Source: Actinomyces vulturis (GTDB lineage Bacteria; Actinomycetota; Actinomycetes; Actinomycetales; Actinomycetaceae). Taken from it: a DNA stretch of 64,000 nt. The translations under genes and the position numbers were made by a program. Below, piece after piece: positions 57,247 through 64,000 of this stretch. The notes under the pieces are model-generated. The model worked only from the letters and a program-made list of their open reading frames with translations. It was not told the origin of the DNA and searched no databases. Numbering within the stretch: the stretch's first letter is position 1; every line of letters begins with the position of its first letter. The stretch lies in contig NZ_KV700386.1 in the NCBI RefSeq assembly GCF_001687305.1, forward strand, positions 1 through 64,000, read 5' to 3'.

Positions 57247-60200
57247 GTGCTTCCTGATCAGACTCCACGATTTTCACGGACCAGGCTGATCAGAGCGGGT
57301 ATCACTGAACCGTCGCGTGCACTGCGTGTCCTTGATGATCCAGTGATGGAACCGCTCATTGAGGCATGCGGTGCTGATGGATTCATCGATGCACTTTGCG
57401 GACTTAACGATCCGCTTGAAGCACTTTTGTGCTTGGTGCGTTTGGTTCAAACTGAACGAGCCAATGACGTGATTGACGTGATGGCTACGGACACCCCGTT
57501 GCGCACCAGACTTCTTCACGTAATTGGAGCCTCACGCGCCCTGGGGGATTTCCTTGTTGCCCACCCTTCCATGATCCAGGCTCTCAGTGACAAGCGCTCA
57601 TGGGATGCGATCAACGTTCATGAAGCTCTTGCTCATACCGTGGATCTTTCTCGCATTCGCATGGGACTTGAGCCTGCAGGCTTAGGGGTGGTCGATGTGG
57701 TGGATGGCGATACCTGGCCACGATGGAACCCCTTACGAGCAGCAGAGGAACTCCGCCTTGCTTACCGTGAGCGTCTCGTGACCATTGTTGCTGATGACTG
57801 TACTGCCGAGGATCCATTCGTTAGCGTCATTGAGGTAGCGCACCGTATGGCAGACCTTGTCGATGCCACTCTTAATGCTGCGGTGGAATTAGCGAAATTC
57901 GATGTGGCTTCGCGACGTGGCTATGACGTGGTCAGCGAACTACAATTTTGCATCATTGCTCTGGGAAAAACTGGTGCTCAAGAACTCAACTACATCTCAG
58001 ACGTTGATGTGATGTACGTGGTGAATAGCGCTACGCTCGATGATGATCAATGCCAAGAAATCGGTGCAGATATCGCCCAATCTGTTGCCACATTCTGCTC
58101 ATCGCCAGGACACGAAAAAGCCCTCTGGCCTGTGGACACGGCACTGCGTCCTGAAGGTAAAGATGGTGCGCTGGTGCGCACCGTGGAATCTTATGCGGCC
58201 TACTATCAGCGTTGGGCACAATCCTGGGAATTTCAAGCGTTGCTGAAGGCTCGCCCCTGCGCGGGAGACCTGAGACTTGGCCAAGAGTTTATGGACAAGA
58301 TGTGGCCTATGGTCTGGCAGGCCAGTTCCCGCGAAAACTTCATTCATGATGCCCGAGCCATGCGCCAGCGTGTGGAAACAGAATCCGCAAGTAGCCGTGG
58401 AGATGACTGGCGCATCAAACTGGGGCCCGGTGGGCTGCGAGACGTGGAATTCACCGTCCAACTCCTTCAACTAGTCCATGGACGTACCGATGAGCGTCTC
58501 CACGTTCGTTCTACTGTGGACGCGATTAATGCACTTCGCGACGGTGGATATATCTCCCGCGGTGATGCCCACGAATTGGACAACTGCTACCGCCAACTGC
58601 GCGCCATTGAGCACCGCGCACAAGTCTTTGGCTTCCGACGTACCCATGATCTTCCTCTTAAGGATGTGGACGTCCGTCGCATCGGCAGAGGCCTGACTCA
58701 TGGTCGAATGAATGACCCTGACGAACTGCGTAAGTCCTTCCTTGCCATTCGGCGTCGTGTGCGCACCTTGCATGAAGAGATTTACTACAGGCCCCTGCTC
58801 ACTGTTGCGGCCACGCTTTCCAATGACGAGTTGGCTCTGACGGAACAGGCCGCATGTCAGCGCCTGGAAGCTGTGGGGTACCACGATCCAGATGGGGCAC
58901 TTCGCCACATCCAAGCCATGACCGAAGGCGTCTCACGTACCGCCACGATTCAAAAACAGTTGCTTCCGGTAATGATCCAGTGGCTTGCTCAAGGCCCAGA
59001 CCCGGATGCTGGTTTACTGAGTTTGCGTAAACTCAGTGATGAAGTGGGGGGCTCGCACTGGTACATGGCCATGCTCCGTGATTCCTCGCTGGCAGCGCCG
59101 CGTCTGTGCCATGTGCTCTCTGGTGCCCCTTGGACTGCCGACCGCCTGGCTGAACGCCCAGAAACCATCGCCTGGCTCGATAACGATGATGACCTCAGCC
59201 CACGTAGCCACGAGGCGTTACATGACGAAATCCATGCCATTATTCGCCGTCGAACCCTGGCCGATGATCCCCACGGCTTAGCCCATGACGCGATGGTGTC
59301 CATGGCTTCTGTCCGAGCTCGTGAATACACCCGCGCGGCTCTCGGAGACACTCTTGACGGCGTGGAGCCTGAACGTTCCGCCACCATTCTTTCTCCTGCC
59401 ACTGATGCACTTATTGATGGTGCTCTTCACTTGGCTACAGCACTGGCCATCGCGGAACGCGATGGCCAGGAGGCTCTCACTGGTGGACGCGATGAAACCG
59501 GACGCTGGCCGGCACAGCACGCTCGTCACGCTGTCATTGCCATGGGCCGATTGGGGGGTGGAGAGATGAGTTACGCCTCCGATGCTGACGTCCTCTTCGT
59601 CTATGAACCTCTTGAGCCTTCGCACGGGCTTGATGAATCTCCTCTTCGTCCAGCAAGCGTTACTGCACAATCGGCTTTGGCTGAGGCCGAAGCCGTTGCC
59701 AAATGGACCAAGAAACTACTTGCCACGGGCCCCTACCCACTTGCTATCGATAGCGACGTACGTCCTGAGGGGCGCTCCGGTCCAATCACGCGAAGCGTGG
59801 AGAACTATATTGAGTACTACTCCACTCACTGCGCTACCTGGGAAAAGCATGCTTTGATTCGCGCTCGCCACTGCGCCGGTGATGCCTCTCTTGGTCAAAC
59901 TTTTATCGATGGTATTAACCCTATTCGGTATAACAGCGAGGGGTTGAGTAGTGCTGAACTGCGCGATATTCGTCGCCTTAAAGCTCGGATGGAAGCAGAA
60001 CGCATCCCCCGGGGTATTCGTCCTGAACGTCACGTCAAACTGGGTCCTGGTGGCCTGACGGACGTGGAATGGGTCGCTCAACTTCTTCAACTGCAGCACG
60101 CCGGACAAATCCCCGCTCTTCACACCACCTCAACTATTGAGGCTCTTGACGCTGCTTGCGATCATGGCCTTATTGACCTCTACGCTCGCGATGCTCTGGT

Positions 60201-60738
60201 TCGTGCCTGGACTATGGCTACGCGCATCCGTAGTGGTGTGGTGCTTGGCGCTGGCCGCGTCACAGGCGCACGTATCGACGCTCTGCCAGAATCCTTGCGC
60301 GATGTGCGTATGGTGGGCAGACTCCTTGGCTACGAGGTAGGACGCGAATGGGAACTTGATGATGATTATCTGCGTGCTGCCCGACGAGCACGTTCTTGGG
60401 CAGAGGTTCTCATCTACGGACGTTCGCAGATCCCAAAGAAGGACACAACCAACGCTACTGCCGCGAAGAGTCCTTCATCATCTGCACACAACCTTGCCCA
60501 TACTGCGTATGGTTCCACCCCCAATCTCTCTGCTCCTGGCGAGGGCAGCGCAGACAAGGTGACACGGGCCTCATCTCAGCACGCAACTACTCCCCATTCG
60601 GTACACGCAGGGGAACACAGAGACGGTGAGACTAAGGAGCGTGGCGAGTCCACGGCGTCGAAAAAACCGGTACGACGCCGCCCCCGCACCACGACACGAC
60701 GCGTCCCGTTTGATCCCACGCGCCCCTGGCAATTCTGA
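57247..60738 (+). CDS. glnE: Glutamine synthetase adenylyltransferase/deadenylase
   Basis: Protein of 1163 residues with two nucleotidyltransferase domains: LGKTGAQELNYISDVDVM at about 238-255 and MGRLGGGEMSYASDADVLFV at about 764-783. Each is followed by a helical domain. It controls glutamine synthetase by adding and removing AMP on a tyrosine. A tail of about 110 residues (from about 1055) is Ser/Thr/Ala-rich, disordered and ends in basic RRRPRTTTRR. GTG start 3 nt after glnA2. Confidence 0.96.
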   Translation: MLPDQTPRFSRTRLIRAGITEPSRALRVLDDPVMEPLIEACGADGFIDALCGLNDPLEALLCLVRLVQTERANDVIDVMATDTPLRTRLLHVIGASRALGDFLVAHPSMIQALSDKRSWDAINVHEALAHTVDLSRIRMGLEPAGLGVVDVVDGDTWPRWNPLRAAEELRLAYRERLVTIVADDCTAEDPFVSVIEVAHRMADLVDATLNAAVELAKFDVASRRGYDVVSELQFCIIALGKTGAQELNYISDVDVMYVVNSATLDDDQCQEIGADIAQSVATFCSSPGHEKALWPVDTALRPEGKDGALVRTVESYAAYYQRWAQSWEFQALLKARPCAGDLRLGQEFMDKMWPMVWQASSRENFIHDARAMRQRVETESASSRGDDWRIKLGPGGLRDVEFTVQLLQLVHGRTDERLHVRSTVDAINALRDGGYISRGDAHELDNCYRQLRAIEHRAQVFGFRRTHDLPLKDVDVRRIGRGLTHGRMNDPDELRKSFLAIRRRVRTLHEEIYYRPLLTVAATLSNDELALTEQAACQRLEAVGYHDPDGALRHIQAMTEGVSRTATIQKQLLPVMIQWLAQGPDPDAGLLSLRKLSDEVGGSHWYMAMLRDSSLAAPRLCHVLSGAPWTADRLAERPETIAWLDNDDDLSPRSHEALHDEIHAIIRRRTLADDPHGLAHDAMVSMASVRAREYTRAALGDTLDGVEPERSATILSPATDALIDGALHLATALAIAERDGQEALTGGRDETGRWPAQHARHAVIAMGRLGGGEMSYASDADVLFVYEPLEPSHGLDESPLRPASVTAQSALAEAEAVAKWTKKLLATGPYPLAIDSDVRPEGRSGPITRSVENYIEYYSTHCATWEKHALIRARHCAGDASLGQTFIDGINPIRYNSEGLSSAELRDIRRLKARMEAERIPRGIRPERHVKLGPGGLTDVEWVAQLLQLQHAGQIPALHTTSTIEALDAACDHGLIDLYARDALVRAWTMATRIRSGVVLGAGRVTGARIDALPESLRDVRMVGRLLGYEVGREWELDDDYLRAARRARSWAEVLIYGRSQIPKKDTTNATAAKSPSSSAHNLAHTAYGSTPNLSAPGEGSADKVTRASSQHATTPHSVHAGEHRDGETKERGESTASKKPVRRRPRTTTRRVPFDPTRPWQF

Positions 60739-60866
60739 AGTAGTCTGCGCTCCTTCCTGAACTGCACACTTGCCGCGTCAGTTCATGCCAACGTCAGTGT
60801 TTGCTGTGGCAGAACCCTCCATATCCTAGGCTGAACTTGTCAGCACGAGGGTGGCACAATGACGGT

Positions 60867-61502
60867 GTGGATCTCATTCTTGTGCGACATGGCCAAACAG
60901 ACTCCAACCTCGCCGGAGCCCTCGATACAGCAATCCCCGGCGCCCCGCTCAATGACACCGGCCTAGCACAGGCCAAAACACTAGTCGGTACCCTCGCAGA
61001 GGATGCCATTGCCTCCCTGTGGGTTTCGCCCATCCAGCGGGCACGGCAAACAATCGCCCCGCTAGAAATCGACCGTGGACTCAAAGCACAGGTACGTGAT
61101 GGACTGCGCGAAGTGTGCGCAGGAAGCATGGAAATGTCCACCGATACTGAGGATGTTTCCTGCTACATCGACTCCACACGCTCCTGGATGGTAGGCCGCA
61201 CCGCAGTGCGCATGCCGGGCGGAGATAACGGCCGCATCACATTTGAACGCTTCAACGCTGTGGTTACAGAAATCGCTGAAGAACACGAGCGCACCAACGC
61301 TGAAGGAGCCGCACTTATCGTCGCTCACGGAACCATTCTGCGACTATTCACTTGCCTGGGGACCACCGGCGCAGACCCCGCATGGATCTGCAACAACCCC
61401 ATGGGTAACACTCACGTTACCCGCGTCAGCGGCAACCCCACGGACGGCTGGAAACTTATCAGTTGGAATAACGGCCAGTGGACAGCATCTGCGTCTGCTT
61501 GA
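60867..61502 (+). CDS. Histidine phosphatase-family protein
   Basis: Protein of 211 residues. LVRHGQTDSN has the phosphorylated His, and VAHGTILRLF the second His; LREVCAGSME provides the acid residue. The superfamily includes phosphoglycerate mutases and various phosphatases; substrate unknown. GTG 60867 gives the family N-terminus; CACAAT 6 nt before it is a weak -10 candidate. The frame extends to 60801 without support. Confidence 0.88.
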   Translation: MDLILVRHGQTDSNLAGALDTAIPGAPLNDTGLAQAKTLVGTLAEDAIASLWVSPIQRARQTIAPLEIDRGLKAQVRDGLREVCAGSMEMSTDTEDVSCYIDSTRSWMVGRTAVRMPGGDNGRITFERFNAVVTEIAEEHERTNAEGAALIVAHGTILRLFTCLGTTGADPAWICNNPMGNTHVTRVSGNPTDGWKLISWNNGQWTASASA

Positions 61503-61569
61503 TGCTGTTCGTGGTTTTTCTAGAGTCTGTCTTTGCTCTGGTTTTCAGATAGTAACTTTCGGACATGAA

Positions 61570-61605
61570 AATGCCCCGTTATCGTCGAAACGATAACGGG
61601 GCATT
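61570..61605. terminator. Hairpin between histidine phosphatase and glnA1
   Basis: A perfect 15-bp stem (61570-61584 and 61591-61605) with a 6-nt loop lies between convergent genes. A weaker stem AAGCAAT/ATTGCTT follows at 61677-61705 and a direct CGGTGACT repeat at 61626-61644. Confidence 0.75.
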
Positions 61606-61738
61606 GCTGATTGTAGACGAATAAGCGGTGACTAATCGGTGACTTTCATCGGGTTTCGTCTAGAGACGCACCATGAAAGCAATACTTATAAGAGCGTAAT
61701 TGCTTATAAAAGTCAGGACCGTGCTCGTCTAGTACCGT

Positions 61739-63163
61739 CTACATATCGTAGTAGAGCTCAAACTCGAAGGGATGGGGGAGCATCCGCATCGGTTCAATTT
61801 CGTTGGCGCGCTTGTAATCGATCCAGGTTTCAATGAGGTCGGGAGTGAACACGTCACCTTCCGTGAGGAAATCGTGATCCTCTTCGAGAGCTTCAAGAGC
61901 CTGATCCAAGGTATAGGGAAGTTTCTCGATGTCATGGAACTCTTCGGGAGCCAGTTCGTAGAGGTCCTTATCGATGGGTTCGCGAGGTTCAATGCGGTTA
62001 CGAATACCGTCGATTCCGGCCATGAGGATAGCGGCGAAGCACAGGTAGGGGTTCGCTGAGGGGTCGGGCACGCGGTACTCAACGCGCTTAGCGTTTGCTG
62101 AGGAACCAGTGACAGGGATACGGATGCAAGCAGAACGGTTACGTGCTGAGTACACCAAGTTAACGGGTGCTTCAAATCCGGGAACCAGGCGGCGGAAGGA
62201 GTTCACTGAGGGGTTTGTAAATGCCAGGAGAGCCGGTGCGTGAGCGAGAATACCGCCGATGTACCAACGCGCCAGGTCAGAGAGCTGGCCGTAACCGCGC
62301 TCATCGAAGAACAGGGGCTTGCCGTCCTTCCACAGGGAGTGGTGGGTGTGCATACCTGAGCCGTTGTCACCCACGATGGGCTTAGGCATAAAGGTCGCGG
62401 TTTTGCCTGCTTCCCAAGCGACGTTCTTGATGATGTATTTGAACTTCATCATGTCATCGCCTGCAGCGAGCAGAGAGTTGAAGCGGTAGTTAATTTCCTG
62501 CTGACCGCCGGTGCCTACCTCGTGGTGTGCACGCTCAATCTGAAGGCCAGCCTCAAGGCAGACGCGGCTCATCTTGTCTCGCAGATCAGCCATCTGATCA
62601 TTGGGGGACACGGGGAAGTACCCGGCCTTGAAACGAGTCTTGTAGCCCTGGTTACCGCCATCTTCGTTAGAGCCGGTGTTCCAAGCAGCTTCCTTAGAAT
62701 CGATGGCGTAGAAGGAACCCTGAGGCTTGGATTCGTAACGGATGGTGTCAAAGAGGTAGAACTCTGCTTCAGCACCGATGTAACAAGTATCGGCAATACC
62801 GGTGGAGCGTAAATAATTCTCAGCTTTGGCGGCGATGGAGCGGGGATCGCGGGAGTAAACCTCGTCAGTGAAGGGATCGACGATGGAGAAGTTCATGACC
62901 AGCGTTTTGTGATCACGGAAAGGGTCAAGGAACGCGGTAGTAACGTCCGGAACCAATTTCATGTCTGATTCGTGGATAGCGGTAAAGCCTCGGATGGAGG
63001 ATCCATCGAACATCAGGCCGTCAGTCAGCGCATCGTCTTTAAACGCGCTTACAGGGATGGTGAAGTGCTGCATGACTCCAGGCAAGTCGCAGAAACGTAC
63101 ATCAACGAACTGGACATCTTCTTTTTCGATGTACGTCAATGCTTCAGCAGCATCTTTGAACAT
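61739..63163 (-). CDS. glnA1: Glutamine synthetase, type I beta
   Basis: Protein of 474 residues. [17 protein letters not shown] and [10 protein letters not shown] segments give the family. Y402 in [10 protein letters not shown] is the adenylylation site acted on by GlnE, encoded about 1 kb away. It makes glutamine from glutamate and ammonia. GGAGG directly before the ATG at 63163 sets the start; the frame extends to 63199 without support. Confidence 0.96.
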   Translation of the reverse strand: MFKDAAEALTYIEKEDVQFVDVRFCDLPGVMQHFTIPVSAFKDDALTDGLMFDGSSIRGFTAIHESDMKLVPDVTTAFLDPFRDHKTLVMNFSIVDPFTDEVYSRDPRSIAAKAENYLRSTGIADTCYIGAEAEFYLFDTIRYESKPQGSFYAIDSKEAAWNTGSNEDGGNQGYKTRFKAGYFPVSPNDQMADLRDKMSRVCLEAGLQIERAHHEVGTGGQQEINYRFNSLLAAGDDMMKFKYIIKNVAWEAGKTATFMPKPIVGDNGSGMHTHHSLWKDGKPLFFDERGYGQLSDLARWYIGGILAHAPALLAFTNPSVNSFRRLVPGFEAPVNLVYSARNRSACIRIPVTGSSANAKRVEYRVPDPSANPYLCFAAILMAGIDGIRNRIEPREPIDKDLYELAPEEFHDIEKLPYTLDQALEALEEDHDFLTEGDVFTPDLIETWIDYKRANEIEPMRMLPHPFEFELYYDM

Positions 63164-63360
63164 TATTTCCTCCATGCTGGGTGGTTCCGTGGAAACCAAT
63201 AATCATTACGCGGGGAGCACGTATCAGTGAACCGTTCAGATTCAGTAATAACGCTACCGTCTGATCCATGTCATTGCCGTGGCAGACATGTGTCAGTAAT
63301 GTTTCGTCCCCCAGATCACACAGTGGACCTGGGGGACGATGAGCAAAATTTCAGTGCCGA

Positions 63361-64000
63361 TCAGCGACCGCGCATTGCACGGCGGTTGGGGCGAACAGCA
63401 TTGGGATCGATGCCTTTAGGAATGGGTAAGCCTTTGGCGCCTAGTGAACGTAGACGCTGAGCAACCTGGACAATTTCCGCAGGAGTCAGTTTCGTAGGCT
63501 TAGTGGGAAGGCGACGCATTGTCTTTTCCAGATCAATCAAACGTACCTGGCCTTCGCTTGTTCCTACCTGAAGAGTATGAACCGGAACGGTAGGAATAAT
63601 ACGGTTAACCTTGCGCTTTTCTTCCTGCAACATTTTGGTGGTGCGACTAGAGGGGCCTTCAGCAAGGAGGACCACACCAGGGCGGCCTACTGCGCGCCAG
63701 ACGATGTCACGAGTCTTGGGGTTGATAGCGCAGGGTTCTTCGTCGATGTTCCAGCCACGACGGATCTGGTCAAGGACAGCTTTGGTTGCGCCGGGGTGGC
63801 CCTCAATTTGTGAGTAGGAGGCACGGCGAACTGTCCAACTGAGAATCATCAGGTCAGCAGTAAAACCGATAAGCACACCAAGTAAAGCCCAGTACCACAG
63901 AGGTTGCTGAACAGATGCTGCGATGGCAACGCCGAGTGCGACGAAAGCGACGAAGGCACCAAGCATGGCCCAGCCGACCCACGGGAATGTCCTCCGTGAG
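63361..64000 (-). CDS. DUF4191 membrane protein (partial, 5' end beyond window)
   Basis: About 213 residues are visible. The frame stays open to the window edge upstream of the ATG at 63966 (RRTFPWVGWAMLG), so the N-terminus is outside. Two membrane helices (VAFVALGVAIAASV and WYWALLGVLIGFTADLMIL) precede a soluble basic region. This matches DUF4191 (Rv2219), which lies near lipA and glnA1 in mycobacteria. Function unknown. Confidence 0.85.
   Translation of the reverse strand, partial: SRRTFPWVGWAMLGAFVAFVALGVAIAASVQQPLWYWALLGVLIGFTADLMILSWTVRRASYSQIEGHPGATKAVLDQIRRGWNIDEEPCAINPKTRDIVWRAVGRPGVVLLAEGPSSRTTKMLQEEKRKVNRIIPTVPVHTLQVGTSEGQVRLIDLEKTMRRLPTKPTKLTPAEIVQVAQRLRSLGAKGLPIPKGIDPNAVRPNRRAMRGR

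Overview
This is a gene-dense chromosomal segment from a member of the Actinomycetota, most likely an Actinomycetaceae-type organism. Base composition is only moderately GC-rich. The evidence is gene order: tpr-HAD-tlyA-nadK-recN-steA-steB-pyrG-nudix, sufRBDCSUT, dgt-dnaG, aceE/fasR-fabD-acpP-fabF and glnA2-glnE-glnA1 match blocks known from Mycobacterium and Streptomyces. DUF3043, DUF3052, DUF3145 and DUF4191 are actinobacterial families, and several genes appear to be transcribed without a leader. The species cannot be named from the sequence. No phage, insertion sequence, plasmid or CRISPR element was seen.

Layout. 1-100: the 3' end of a 5S rRNA gene and a hairpin, so an rRNA operon lies to the left. 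276-12729: one long co-oriented run with a TPR-like protein, HAD phosphatase, a small protein, TlyA, NAD kinase, RecN, SteA and SteB, then a MraY-like membrane protein, a MurJ-type flippase and a GT4 glycosyltransferase. The last three look like a lipid-linked glycan module. 12924-15446: CTP synthase and a Nudix hydrolase. 15591-22238: a complete SUF Fe-S assembly operon behind its SufR sensor. 22290-23393: quinone-type dihydroorotate dehydrogenase and its terminator.

23414-32784 is more accessory. It holds an exported protein of unknown function, an aldo/keto reductase, a DUF3043 membrane protein, two M20 dipeptidases flanking a degenerate glycerate-kinase-like protein, an orphan solute-binding lipoprotein, and a GH13-like protein that has lost its catalytic motifs. 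32993-36449: dgt and dnaG. 36550-37903: tRNA-Asn followed by an AT-rich, probably acquired glycosyltransferase gene. 38004-39138: peptide deformylase and DUF3145.

39308-43144 (minus) is a FAS-II operon, fasR-fabD-acpP-fabF, with no fabH. Next come aspA (plus), aceE (minus), DUF3052, tRNA-Val, a Nif3-like protein, a coiled-coil protein whose zinc-ribbon cysteines are gone, YaaA, and RNase P RNA (rnpB). Then follow a repeat-rich membrane protein, map and panB. The right end is a nitrogen block: glnA2, the adenylyltransferase glnE, a histidine phosphatase, glnA1 carrying the adenylylation tyrosine, and a DUF4191 gene cut by the window edge.

Most of the window is core metabolism. The parts most worth a second look are the MraY-like/MurJ/GT4 triplet, the pseudo-amylase, the cysteine-less zinc-ribbon protein, the degenerate kinase between duplicated peptidases, the AT-rich glycosyltransferase islet, and a recurrent TANNNT-(6-7 nt)-start-codon architecture that fixes ten start sites.
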